Program-made: the position numbers and the translations under genes
The notes under the pieces: model-generated
The model's input: only the letters and a program-made list of their open reading frames with translations
Databases searched by the model: none
What the model was told of the DNA's origin: nothing
Source of the DNA: Catonia carolina
Taxonomy: Eukaryota > Arthropoda > Insecta > Hemiptera > Achilidae
DNA: 64,000 bases
Direction: 5' to 3'
Assembly: GCA_035578175.1 (NCBI GenBank)
Contig: JAQMRL010000002.1
Span: 102,154,748 to 102,218,747 of the forward strand
In this document: positions 15,301 through 30,300 of the stretch, in pieces
Position numbering within the stretch: the stretch's first letter is position 1
Layout: each line of letters opens with the position of its first letter

Positions 15301-18300
15301 ATATTTTACAAAATAAAAAACTTCCTGTTTTGGTACTTCTGAAAAATTTACAAAAATGGATTTAACCTCCTTTACTTCTTAGGTACAGAATTTAATTTAG
15401 TTATGGTTTCTGTGTTAACATTATCTAGCGGCAGTTAAATGCCCATGAGTAATCTTGTGCACACTTTTTGTTTAATATTATTGTTTGCACTGCAGATTTT
15501 TCCAGCGCATCGGTGATTATAGCTCAGCAATAAGATTTCTAGTTATGTCCAGATGTCATAGTGATGCATTTAGATTGTCCAGAGATCACAATCAGTTGGA
15601 ACTTTACGGCGATATTCTGGTGGAAGAATCGATAGATGGTGAGGCTGAACAAGAATTCCTCAGTTTGGCGGTTCATTTTGAACAATCTCAGGGAAAATAT
15701 TTTCTAGCTGGAAAATATTATTATCATGCTAGAGATTATAAAAAGGTAATGGTCAACCATAACCTACAAATTGTTTTTAGAGTGTTAAAAAAATATTGTA
15801 TCTGTATGGTTTTTCATTCAGTACGTTCAATATATCTGATGTGGGGTATTTCTCACGTATAGTAAAAATTACGAGGGCAGTCCAGAAAGTCTGTCACATT
15901 TTGTTGTATATATTTGAAAGTGCAACTAAAATGCTATTTTTCTACATAATCACCAAACAAATTAAGACACTTATCATAGCGGTGAACTAATTTTGAAATG
16001 CCGGCGTCATAAAAGTCTACCGCCTGTGATTTTAACCAGTTAGTCACACCCTCCTGCAGCTCCACGTTGTCGTCAAAGCTAATCGTCTTACCTAATTTTT
16101 CTGTAACAATTTCGTGCAATAAACTTTTTGAAATTTGTGGGATAAAAAGCGATAGCTCTCTTATGGTGAATTGACAGTCTTCTCTAATCTTCTCATTGAC
16201 TTTATTCACAATGTCATCAGTCACGAGGCTTGGCCGTCCACTTCGTTCTTCCTCGTGAACATTAGTTCGGCCATTTTTGAACTGAATGCACAAACGCCAT
16301 ACTCCACTTTCAGTGTAAACATCGTTCCCATAAACTTCACAGATTTGGCGATAAATCTCAATTGGCTTATTGTTTTTAGCCAACAAAAACCGTATTACCG
16401 ACCGTACTTCACAACTTGCGGGATTTTAAATTGCGGCACACATTTTAAATTGTTGTTGAAAAACAGTGAAGAGCGACACAGACCTCTTGCTAGCACGGCT
16501 GGATAGCCACTGAACAGAGAAACGCCGCGGCACCAAAATGGCCGTGATAGCTCCGCCCCTAACGACTACAACGCAAAACGTGACAGACTTTCTGGACTGC
16601 CCTCGTATATTTCTCATTTATTTTCTTTTGCAACTTGGAAATTCCTAGAAATTTGAATCCAAATTTTCTAAATGGTTATCTCATAGATACGAGATTATAA
16701 CAGAACTCATTTAGATGGTTGAATTCCCATCCAATATTAGTGTTTTGTATTACAAATGTTGTAAATGCACAATTAAATATCTAAACTGTATCAGGGAGGT
16801 TCAAGAAACCTCTTCAGAAAATTTTATAAAGCATTGAAACTTGTAGGGTTGCTGGTTGCATTAGATTTATTACATTCTCATCGTGGCATGTAATGACAGC
16901 CAGAAGGCTAGTTCTATATTGAATGTCATACCTAATTAATGAATTTCTAATAAATTTTTGTTGTCAGTCTTTCGACGGGTTTGATGCAGTTCTCCAAGCT
17001 GTTCTATTGTGCTCAAGTCGCTTCATAACTACATACATGTAACACCCTACATCTTTTGTAATTTGCTTCAAATCTTCTAACCTTTGCCTCCCCCTACAAT
17101 TCATTCCCTCAATATTACCCTCCATTATTGATAGACCAATACCTGGATGTCTTAAGATATGCCCCACTAGCCTATCCCTTCTTCTGGTAAGATGCTTCCA
17201 TATACTTCTTTTTTTATCCACTTGCCTAAGAACCTCTTAATTACTTATTTTGTCTACTCATCTAATCTTCAACAACTTCCTACAACACCACATTTCAAAA
17301 GCTTCTATACTCTTCCTTTCTACTGTCCCTATTACCCCGTACAATGCTACTCTCCAAACATAGTGTTTTAAGAAATTTTTCCTAATCTGTAAGTCAATGT
17401 TTGTAGTCAGTAAGCTGAAAATATAAAATAGCAAAAACATGTTGCTGCGATTATGAAACTTCCGATTTAACTATAACTTATTACTTATTTAAATTTTATA
17501 AAGACAAATTTAATACAATTGTTTTACATTTGAAACATTTTTTATGCGATAATAACAAAAGAAATCTGTTTACGAGAGAGATTTGTTGTTTTAATGGTAG
17601 TACTAAGACTAGGAGAAGTTTCCTGCTAGCTGTAATTGATATTCATTCTGAAAACTTAAAATGTTAAGTGGAAAGTGCTAAACACGGATAATAAAATGTA
17701 TAAAATCAGAAGGTAATTTACCTTACGCTTACATTGTAAACCTACCTAATTCAAATAAACACTTAGGAGTTGCTAGATAGTATTTATAATATTATTTGGT
17801 ATCTGCAATGCACTGCTAGAGGATTACACTGTAAAACAGAAGGTTCCCGATGTTTGATTTTCAGCCAGGTTCAGGAAATGCTTACATTGTTCAAACCCAT
17901 AGTTACAGTTCATCTGACCAATAACCTTTTCATTACTAATAGTTAAATAGCTGATTTAACGTAAGTAATAGGAATATGTTAAAATCAATATTTTTTATAA
18001 AATAATTACTCAATGTTTATAGTAATTATGAACTTTGTATGTTTGTGCATTGTATGACAGGCAATGAAGTATTTGCTGATGGCAGCTAGAAGTAACAGGG
18101 ATGAGGAAGATAATGAAGAAGCAAATGCAATAGGGTTGGCCATTGAAGTGGTTGGTGCATCCAATGATGATGTCTTGGCCAATCAATTGATTGAGTTACT
18201 CCTCGGTGAGACTGATGGAGAACCACGGGTATGTGCAGTCAAAGCAATGAATTGATTTGATTTGTTTTTAATGCAGTTACAAACATATGCTCACAATGAT

Positions 18301-21300
18301 AAATTTTTTTTATATGTAACTGAAATTTTACTACATGTTTGTTGGTTAAAGAAAAATAATGAAATTAAGGATAACAATCTAAGCATGAAATTTTCTTTTA
18401 TATTTCGTTTGAGTATAGAAATATTTAAGTAAATTTTTGGAACAGGTCCAGATTTCACTGGAGTATTTAAATTTTCCAGATTCAGCTTCTCAGTGGATTC
18501 ATGTTGTTTAGGATATGTAGGATTAAAAGTTCTTGTTGTTGGCCAACTTTATTATTCATCTTTGTTGAGGAGAGACATTCAATTTCTGCAACTACAAACA
18601 TTATCTTGGTGATTCAAAAGCTGTTGCATTCCTCTAAAATAATTATTATGGTGTTTGCCCCCCATTGCATTAGAAGAATTATTTTAGAAAAAATTACCTT
18701 TAGTGTAATTAAGTGTTATTTTTTGTATTAAAGGAAATGTAGTAAATAATTTGTTAACCCTTTTATTGTGTATTTACATTCCACTTTCGAATTTCTCTTG
18801 CAGTTCATGCATTTTACTGTTTGCTTTGGAATCTTTCTTTAAGCAATTTATAGCTTTTAATTCGTTAGCTAATGATTGAACTAAAATTTGTTTCATTTAG
18901 CATTTCATATTTATAACTGATTTTCTAACGATGTAGTAAATACTAGTGTTAACTGGGAACTAATACATTTATTTTTATATTATTTTAACTGCTTATTATT
19001 TTGTATATACACATTGTGCAGTGTAATTGTGGTTTTCCACAAATATTATTTAATTTTCCCATAACAGGCTAGTGGAATTATTTGCACTCGATCTGCTAGT
19101 TCCAGGGCTACAAAAAATAGTTTTGTTTCTTATCACATGGTCAACCAATTATATGACTGACACATTCAAGATCAGAAGTGGTAGAGGTGTAGAAGACACT
19201 AGTCAGTTATTTCCTCTGAGAGTAATGAATTTCATTATACAGGCAGACCCTGTGGTGAATGAAGTGAAGGTATCATTTGCTGGGTGGAAAGTAGATGCTT
19301 TCGGTGGGCCTGGCAAGCTGATAAGCATATTTTCCTTCTCAGTGAGGAAGGCAAGGTAAACCACCTCACTCCTCGTTTTACTCAGTAAAGCTTCTAGAGG
19401 TCAAACCAGCCTTTCAGCTGATGACCTAAAGAACAACATTACTTATTATTTTTTTTGGTTGAACTAGAATCTAACGACATGGTGACATCATCTAACCTCT
19501 TCATTTTATGTATTGTACCGTGTAAATGTGTTTTTTGCTTAAAATATTCTTATAAGTTTTTCAGTTTTATTTACACTAGTCTTAAATATATTAATTGGAC
19601 TTACTCCAGTATACTGCCCATAACAGACAGGTGGAGTGGCAAATTTTTACACTCAATCTGTTCGTTGCAGGGCTAAAATAAATAGTTCTGTTTCTTAACA
19701 CATGGTCAGCGAATTAAATGACTGAATCATTTAAGAACAGAAGAGGCAGAGGTGTAAAAGACACTAATCAGAGTTATCTCCTCTGAAAGTAATGAATTTC
19801 ATTATACAGCCAGACCCTGTGGTGAATGAAGTGAAGGTGTCATTTGCAGAGAGGAAAATATGTGCTTTTCAGAGGGCCCGGCATGCTGATAAGCGTACTT
19901 TCCCACTCGGTGAGGAAGGCAATGGTAAACCACCTCACTCCTCGTTTTACTTAGTAAAACCTCTACAGGTTCAAACCAGCCTTTCGGCTGATGACCTAAA
20001 CAACACAACTCCAGTATTAGTCCTAATATCATTTATCGTACTTCATTACAATGAGGTAGTTGATCCTAATTCAGTCCAGGGATGCTCTAAAAACCATTTC
20101 CAAACAGAGTGAAAGGGTTAATGGATGTTTACAATTTTTTTTAGATTTTAAATACAATTAAAATATGATGGTCTGTTAAATAAGAAATAAAAGTTGCACT
20201 GAGACTAGAGTATTGATAGAACAAATGGTTCTGTTTAACCCTTTAATTAATTTCCTAAAAAAATATTCAATCTGACTGTATATTCTCAATGGTTTTTTTG
20301 TTCTTTATATTCAAACCTTAAAAGAAAGTGCTTGTTTCCTGCCAAATTCATAGTTGTATTGAAGAGCAGGATGGTGTGAACTTATATGAGTGATATTATA
20401 ATGGTTTGGTGGCTTGCAATGTAGCAACTATACAATTAATTACTTTTAAAATCATTTTGTTATAAAATAAATAATGTTAAAAATAAATTATAATTCACAG
20501 TTATGTATACAGACATGTGAAAACATTTTACAGATCCATTTTGATTTATTTATTAGGTTTATTTTGATCTCTTACAAAAGCTAATATCATTGAAATCTCT
20601 TTTTTTTCTTGTAGGTTATTTATGAACCAGTTTATGCCAACCTGTTTAAAAAGTGTTTTATTTTTTATTTTTAGGATCCGAAGTATGTGTTCCGTTTGTA
20701 TATGGCCAGAAGACAGTACCGGGAAGCTGCGAAAACAGCAATTATTATAGCAAAAGAGGAACAAATTAATGGTATTGCCTGCTGTTTATAGTATAATTTA
20801 TATAATATAATTAGTTTATACAATAAGTATTGATTATTACATAAGTTTTGAGTGTACTATTTATAATCTTGTGTTATATTCAATTAGTTATAAGTTTCTT
20901 GATTATGTAACTGAGTACGGTTCCTTCTGATTCATGTACTCAAGATATTGATATGGTTAAAAGTAATTTAAGGTACTGTAATATATTGATATAATTTATT
21001 CATGTAGTGTCCGTAAATATGTCATTTTAGTTGCAGAAATCACATCAGTTTTTCATAAATTGTACAACAGTGAGCTTGAGGGCTTTACTTTGAGGGATTT
21101 AGGTTATTATTTCTATTCTTGTTTAAGTGGCAAAGATTGTTAAGGTTGTTCTGTCAAAAAATAGATTTCTGTTTTTTTGATCTTAACGTCTTTATTAAGT
21201 TCATATAAGACCATTCAGATTATTTTTTTTTTTTTGTCAATTTGTTGGCTAGAGGGGCGTTTATAAGGGCATTTTTTGCTAAAATTGGTACACACGTTTT

Positions 21301-24300
21301 TTAAGAACGGCTTTAATTACAACAATGAGATTTTGAATGAGAGTTTAAAAGCAGTAGGGGATAATTAAATGCTATTTTTGAAAATGTATTTTTTTAATTG
21401 AAGCATAGCACAAATTTTTAGGGCCCAAAAAAACATGGTATTAGATATTTTTACAAAAATTAAAATACCTTATGTTCAAGTTCAAAATGAGAACTTAATA
21501 ATACATATAGCGCAATACTTCCTATGATAACAGCAACGCAGAAATCTGTGTACCAATTTTTTGGACTTTTTTAGGGCCTGTTACTCCTTGCAGTTAGACA
21601 AACCCGTAATACTAGTAGACGTACACACACATGTAACTCTACAGTAAAAATGGTTTATGTAGTGGTATTTTCGTACCTCTAGCCCCAAACCATCCCCACC
21701 ACCAAACTGCTACTACAGTTACCGATGTCCACCGTGTGGGGTGTGTTGGCTATTTAGTTCCATTCTATTATGAATAGTACACTTATGTTATTGTTACTAT
21801 CCCTGTATACACTATAGAATACCAGACAACACTCGCCGTGTTCAGAGGAATATAAAAATAACAGTTGTGTTTATTTGTTGTTATTATTGTATTTAAAGCG
21901 GAGATAAAATATCCTGATGTGGGACTAATGACTGATATTAGTCGATTATTAAAACTATCGAATCATTCGAATGAATTTAAAAATTAGTTGAATAGCCTTC
22001 TACCTCAATTGCGCGCAAGTTTCAGTATTTCAATGCTAATCTTTAGTCGAGTCGGCAATCGAATATTTCTGTCATCCGCTTGATTAATTCTGCAATGTAC
22101 CTAAAGAATACCATTTAAAAAAATAGCCTACGTGAATTTTTAATATAATTATAATATTTTAACGAAATAACATTAAGTGGGTAGTCAACCCAGAAAATGA
22201 AAATGAAAACTTCTGGCTATAATTTATCATTATTTATTTTAAATGAAAGAGTAATTTACTAGTAATGATCTACTATTTGAACCAAGCCAAAAAATTAATT
22301 ACAGCCCCTAATATAAGGGTGAGGTTGGAAAAGCGGGCTTTTACGGGGAATCAAATATCTCAGGAACCAAGAAAGATATCAACATGATTCTTATGCTACA
22401 AAATACGGAAAATTTCTGTCTATTATCTGTTGTATGCACTTGTATGTATATTTTCTTACAATAAATTTATTGAAGAAAAACCATATTTTCAAAAACATTT
22501 ATTTTATGTATTCAATTATTTTTTAACTAAATCCCTATTAAGGTTTTTGTAATAATCATTCCACAGATAATAGAGCAAGAAATTATGAACATTTGAAAAA
22601 ATCATCATCCAAATATCTCCAATATAAACCAAAATATTTAATTCCCATGAATGTACAATCATGCAAAAACTTACATTTCCAGAAAACTTAAAGCTGTTGA
22701 AGGAATAATATCATTCGCCTAGTGAACTTTATTTTAAACAGATGTTTTTACAACTTTTTGTCAACGTACAAACAAAGTAAACAAATGTTGTGCTTCAGAA
22801 AATTTTAAACTTCAAATAAATGCAAAAAAAAATCAAAATTTAAAAAAAAATCATCTTCTTGAGTTGACTACCCCCTTAAAAGCAATAGATTTTTAATTAT
22901 TATATTTAGTATTTTAAGGGTTTAATCGTAAAAAATAATATTGTTTCTTAAAATTTCTAAAGCCAATATTCTAAAGCAAAAATTACAAGAGTATAACGAA
23001 ACTTAGTCCCAATTTAAAAAATCTGATGTGAAACACACACGACTTTCTCTGGCCAGTGTAAGTAATGAACAATAATACCATGTTTAAACATTAGTAAACA
23101 ACGTAAAATGAACAATAGTCATCTCCGTGGCCTAGTGGATAGCGCGCTAGCCTACTAAGCAGCTAGGGTCTCGAAATTATAACGTACCAAAACCCATCGT
23201 TAAATTTTCTTAATCCACCTTAGTCGCTAATAACCAAGTTGTTGATGCGACTTTAAAGAAACAAAAAAATGAAAATCAACCTAAATGTTCGATTTAAAAA
23301 TACGAAAAATCACTCTTTGACGCTAAACTAAGCTCTGTAAAGAAATACGATTTGAATAAAAGTCGTAGGTATTTTAATTTCCTATAATTTTTATTATATA
23401 CAGTTTTGTCGTAAAATGCATACTAAGGCCATAACCTTTAAAAAAATCCCATTTTTACAGATTTTTCACGAAAAATAACCAGAAAATCACTAATTCCCAC
23501 TAAACTAAGCGTTGTACAAACGAATGTTAGGAATAAAAGTTGTAGGTTTTAAAATGTTTTACAACCTCAATTATACATATCTGCTCTAAAATGCATATAG
23601 GGCCGCAATTAATAAAAACAAACATTTTTCTATTTTTTCTACGAGAAGACACCCTTTCCTAGAATTTCAACAGAAATTCTTTAGAATTTCCTATCTTAAC
23701 CCTATCTTATAGAGTTTCCTATCTTAACCCTATCTTATTATAATATTTCCTATTAACCCTATCTTGTAGAGCACAGAAAATGTAGTAGTAAATGAGGCGA
23801 TTTTAAAAAAATTCTTTAGAGCCGTTTTTGAGAAATAGCAATAGTGAAAAATTGCACGAACAAACTGCTACTTCTGGTTGACCATTTTAATTAAAATGTT
23901 CGTATCGAGTCCTCTAGTGATATCTAACTTAAGTTTCAAGTTTTAACTTCTTAAGTTATTCCTTTCTTGAGATATTTTGTTCACACACAGCAATCGCTGA
24001 ATACATGTTTTTTCTGTTCAGGGGGTCTGAAAACGTGTTTATATCTAGTGAAAATTGATTTCGAAAAATGGACATGAAAACTCGATCAATCACAAAAATA
24101 ACTCACAGTAACCTGTACATTTTCCTGTACGATAGAACTGACAGACTGATACAAGATTTAAATCACTCTATACTTTTCATGATAAATTAAAAACTGATGT
24201 TTGTTTGAGCAGTGCAGGCGCCGACAGGTTGTTACATGCTTGCCTTTATCTCTACTACACCGACTAATCATAGTCGGTCATCCGTGTTACTCGCTCTTGA

Positions 24301-27300
24301 CTAGTAGCCGATTACTTCTAGGTCTGCCAAACTTGGTCCGACCGTCCGACTAATACAATACATATCAGTCGAATTAGTCGATTATTGAAATTAGTCACTG
24401 ACTTATTAGTTGATAGTAGGAATTAATAACAATTAGTCTTTATTCAATGACTGTTAAATATCACAGAATAGATTACATCAATACAATACCATATATTTTA
24501 CAAAATTAAAGCTAAAATACTGTATACATAGTGCAACAAACCCAAAACTTAATCAAGAAAAAATATACCAACAAAACGTTTTGCAATAATAACGTTGTTT
24601 TTTCAATAATAAAAATGAATCATTTAAAAGTCATCTAACTTTTAATTAAATTACTAAAAGATTATTTGAGCCTTCCCATAGTGAAAACGTTGTGTCGACC
24701 GACCTGCCAAAAAATTCTTCCGTCTTATAAAACAAGTTCTTTATCAACCAAGAGCGGATTTTTGTCCTGAATTTTTTTATTGGCACCGCCCTAACTGCTA
24801 AAGGCAATTTGTTAAATATTTTCACTCAATGGGTAAAAATATTAGGGCTTGTATCCCTCAAACAAGTACACGGAACATCCAGATCTGTCCTAAATCTTGT
24901 TTAATACCCGTGGACATCAACCCTTAGCTTATGCGTATTCAAGTTTTTGTTACGTGTATCAGCGAATAGAAGATGTATAAATTATTTTTATACTGGAATG
25001 ATTTTCAATTCCTTGATAAGGGTTTTGGAATGCTGACGCAAAGGTTTGTTAAGTTTTATTCTCATTGCCTTTTTTGAGGCAACAAATTTTTGTAACCTGA
25101 AGAGGTATGACCCCATAAATGAATGCCATAGGTAAGCTGGCTCTGGTAAGAGAAAAATAAATCGACTAGAATGTATTTAGTGGGAGCAAAGGCTGAGTTT
25201 ACGGAGGATGAGAAGCACCTTTGATAACTTTCCGCAAACATTCTGCACATGCCACTTCCAGCTCAAGTCAGAATCTAACTAGTAACCTATAAATTTTACC
25301 ACTGTATTACGGCTGGCTATATCCTTGAAACGTGAAAAGACGAAATTCTGTTCTACGTACATTTTATACGTACATGGGCCTATTTAACACAAACGAATTA
25401 GCTGCAAGTCATTCCTTGGTCAAATCAATTCATTTTTTATTAATTCTTCCAAATCCTCTACGTGCTTACAACAGTTAATTAAATTAACATAATCCGCGTA
25501 CAAAACGTCATGTGACGTTTGATTTTCTCTCCAAGGTACATGTGACTTAAAAATGGTTGTGTACATAACCGGTTTTTTACTTATAATTTATTTTGAAACC
25601 AGTATTTCAAATGTTTTGATAAAATCTAGGAATTCTGAGAAAGCATAATACCAATTTTTTTAAGTCACATAGACAGCTTGGTCATTAGCGACTACTGTGG
25701 GTTTTAGAAAGAGGCAATAAAATCATGTAACGGTGGATTTTATCGTGTTAAAATTTCCAGACCCTAGCTGGGAATTGAACCCGGACCTTCCCCTTTGTAA
25801 ACTAGCGCGTTAGTCACTATGTGACGGAGGTGGTCACAACTATCTATTTATTGTAAACATTTTAACAAATGTTAATAATTTTAACATGTTTAGTAACATC
25901 TACTTTATAAAAGATTGAACAGATCTGTATATTGTAATAAGTATAAAACTCGTAATATTGTTACATTTGAATAACTTCCGACAGTGAAGAAATACGTGAC
26001 CGTAAATATAAACATTACACTATTATGGCCAGAATCTCATAGATATAGACACTACAGAAATGTGAATAAAAGGCCTCGTTAAAAATTACGGTTGTGTGAT
26101 GGTCAAAAATGAGTACCTAAGTAGTTTAGCAAGGGTTGATAGATTTAAAGTAGTGGGGGAATAATAACTGGTTTTTTCCAAAAATGAGAACTACATATAT
26201 GTAGTTCTCATTTTATTCACAACGAGAGCCACTGTACTGCTGATATTCGTATCACTCCGTTCTACGCTTGAACTCATAAGGTGACAGAACAACCTTAAGA
26301 TGATCAATAATATTTGTTGCCTCAATCATTTGCCTATCATTTTGAACAATGTAAAGGCGAGATCACAAGTAATTGTGTTGTCATTGTTAAAATGGTTTAG
26401 TTTAATGTCAGGGAAGAAATTTTACTATTACAGGAAGATTATGAGACTGGCTGCTTATAAATTACTGAAAAGTTGAGACACATCTTGCGATTTATTTATT
26501 TCAGTAATCTATTAATGGTAGAAGTGAAAGTCATATTATTTAAAACAGTAGTGTCCAGCCGGTGGTACGCAAGAACGTATCAAGTGGTATGTGAACAAGT
26601 AGACAAAACACTTATTTACAAAATAAACATAAAATTAATCTCTCGCTTCATTAAATTGAAATTTTGAAACTGATATAATAATGAAAGAACATATTAAAAA
26701 GTTTAACATTTGTAATGCTTGATTCCCAGCTCCGTGTAGTTGGAAGGAATGCAGTGTATTGTTATAGTAGTGGGAGAATGAATGAGTTAGTAGTGTTTCT
26801 CAGTTGATGCATTTGTAGTTGTAGCGTGTACTAACTAGATTAATAACATATTCTTATCATCCGGCGCATTAATTTAACAAATACCTACCGGGTTAACTTG
26901 GTCGGAATCATAACATTAATTTAACTTACAATTTATATCAAAATATGTAAATAAATAAATGTAATAAATACAAACAAATATGTTAAATATGGAATGTTTT
27001 GTAACAGAGTAATACAACAATTGTTCTCCCTGCATTCGTCACTCATTCATTATACCTCACCCGTGCCCTTTACCCCGCAACTATATGGAGCTTGGAACCA
27101 CACAATACAAGGTAAGAGGAAGTGGGTTCACAGTAGATAGGTTAATGTATATTTATTTATAAGTGGTCATTTTCTGCACAAAATAGGCAGTCTGCAATGT
27201 AGCAAGATCGTACACCTCCCTCCCCACCACCTTGCCTCATCTCTGTATGTATATGAGGCCCCTAATGTAATCTATCTTGGGTTAAGGTAGTGGTACGTCT

Positions 27301-30300
27301 AGATTTCTTAAAATTTCAAGTGGTACTCAGGGACAAAAAGACTGGGAACCCATGATTTAGAAGACTTGATGATCAGTAAAAAAATGCACAATTTAACATT
27401 TATGGTCACTGTTGCAGGTAATTACCGGAGTGCACATGATGTTTTGCTTGGGATGTGCCAAGAACTGAGAGAGAATCATCTGAGAATTGGCACTGAAATG
27501 ATGGACAATCTCACTCTGCTTCATTCTTACATATTAGTACGATTGCATGTCCGCCTTGGCAACCATCTGAATGCTGCTAGAATGTTGATCAGGGTGGCCG
27601 ACAACATATCAAAGTTCCCATCACGTGAGTCTCTTGAAAAAATTCTATTTATGTTTATATACTCCAACTAAACTAACATATTTTTTTCTGTTTCGTAGTC
27701 CATTTTAGTTGCGCTGCTGATAAATGTTATTTCTGACATACCCAAAATTTATTCATTAAAAATAGTTTAATCTTTTCGAAGGATTACAAAGTTCTTAGCT
27801 TCATTTTAATTACATCTCCTAAGTTTTATATAAATTAAGAAGAATAAGTATTTTTGTGAGCCATCTTGGCTTAACAGTTTCAATGTAGTTTAATTTCAAG
27901 TATAGTATTATTTGAAGGTGTTGTTACAAAAATATTATAGTAGTGTTTGGTAAAATATTTCTTCCTTCTGGTTCATGTACTTAAGATATTGATTTTTTTA
28001 CGTCTGACTGTTCTGCAATTACTGCTAATGCAGACGGTGGATAATAATGATAATGAAAATGAGAGATGAAAAAATGCTGGACCTGACTATGAAATGAACC
28101 CGAGACCCCGGCGTAGAAGCCAGTGATTAGCACAACTGGCTTCTACGCCAGGGTCTTGGGTTTGATTACCAGTAAGATATTGATAGGGTTTAAAGTAATG
28201 TAAGGTACTGCAACGCATTTAGATAAAAGTTTCATTCTCCTTAATGTAGCAAATATGTAAACTTATGTAAACCTCCGCCTTAATATGTAATATGGTAACC
28301 TCCGTAGCATAGTGATAGTGCACGAGCCTGCAATGTGAAGATCCCAGGTTCGATTCCTGGGTATAAAACTTTACACATGTTAAATCCCACCGTAGTTGCT
28401 AATAACCAAGCAGTTAAATAAACTAAAAAAATGAAACATTTCAGGAATTAATAATTATATAAAATCTCATCATTGTTTAGTTGTATATTGTGATGACTAG
28501 AAGATGCCCAGTTGTAATTGATTTTATTACTTGGGGGAAGAGAGTAGATTAAGTTTGTACTGATTTTTTTCCATTTATTTTATTTTGCTTCTGTATATGC
28601 TAAACTATATTTAACAAGTCATGTACGAGGGGGTACCCAAAAGTATCCGGAATAGCTCTGCTGTGGGCGGAGCTTGTGCAGTACAAATTCCCGCCACTAG
28701 GCTGCTTGTAGCGCTACTCATTGCCAGTTCAATGCCATTTTGTTCGTTGATCTAGCTTGTTCTGTTCTCGTGCAGTGATTGTTCTCGCTAGTGCTGTTTT
28801 GTGCTCGTGTCGTTTTTCATGATGGCAAGTTTTAATGAACAACGTGCGGCTGTGAAATTTTGCTTCTTGCTCGGTAAAAACGCCGCGGAAACAGTTGTAA
28901 TGTTGAACACAGCTTACAAAGACGACGCTATTGGAAAAACCCAAGTGTACGAGTGGTTTTTGCGCTTTAAAAATGGCGACATGTCGATTGAGAACAAACC
29001 TCGTTCTGGACGACCGTCGACTTCCCGAACAAACGAAAATGTTGTGAAAGTGAAAGAAATTGTACGAACAGACCGACGACAGACCATTGACCAAATATCA
29101 CAGGTTAGTGGGTTATCTTGGAGCTCAGTCCAACGCATTTTAACAGAAGACTTGACAATGGAAAGAGTCGCTGCCAAGTTTGTGCCTCGGGTTCTGACAG
29201 ACACTCAAAAGGAACGTCGAATTGAAACGTGTAGTGATTTGAAACAACAGCTTGAAACTGATCCAGATTTCATGTCAAAGATCATTACGGGTGACGAGTC
29301 TTGGTGCTATGGGTACGACCCAGAAACCAAACAACAATCCAGTCAATGGAAGACTTCATTATCACCCCGACCAAAAAAAAGTCGTCAAGTCAGATCGAAC
29401 ATCAAAACAATGCTGATTTGTTTTTTTGATGTGAGGGGAATTGTCCATTCAGAGTTCGTTCCACCAGGCCAGACGGTAAATCAAGCTTTTTATCTTGAAG
29501 TGTTAAGAAGACTGCGAAACAGCATTCGTCGTAAAAGACCTAATTTGTGGCAGACAGGGGACTGGTTTTTCCACCACGACAACGCGCCTGCACACACGGC
29601 AATCTCGTTTACCCAGTTTTTGGCGAAAAACGGCATGGTTTTGCTACCACACGCACCGTACTCACCCGATCTGGCTCCGTATGATTTTTTTCTTGTTCCC
29701 ACGTATGAAAAGGGGCATGAAAGGTCTCCGATTTAACAACGTTGATGATGTCAAGAAAAAAACGACAGATGAGCTGGCAGCCATCACTGAAGAGTAGTAC
29801 AAAAAATGTTTTGAACAGTGGAAGCACCGGTGGGACAAATGTATTAGTTGTAATGGAGAGTATTTTGAAGGGGATAAGGTTCTTTTGTAAAAAAATTAAA
29901 AATAAATAGTTTTAAAAAATAATTCCGGTTTCTTTTGGGTACCCCCTCGTATATAATTGTTGTTATTTTTATTTCCAGATATAGTTCCTATATTGACATC
30001 AGCGGTGATTGAGTGCCATCGTGCTGATCTCAAGGCAACTGCTTTTACCTATGCTGCCATGTTAATGCGACCCGAGTATCGTTCTCAGGTAATATTGCTC
30101 ACTAACTTTATGATTTTACTTTTTTCTATATACTGATCTACATAAGTGTTTCTTGTTTTACATAAAGGAACTACATTCTTTAGTTTTCAAACTTCTCTGC
30201 TTATACCCATTTTGCTGAAATTTTTTAATGACTGTCAATTGCCAACAGCTAACAACTATTCCTATATATTTTCTAACCTTAATATTATGTACCAAAATAT

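Noticed and set aside
28729..29204. Minus-strand open frames of 121 and 96 codons
   Set aside because: They overlap the mariner transposase, which has clear motifs in the plus frame.
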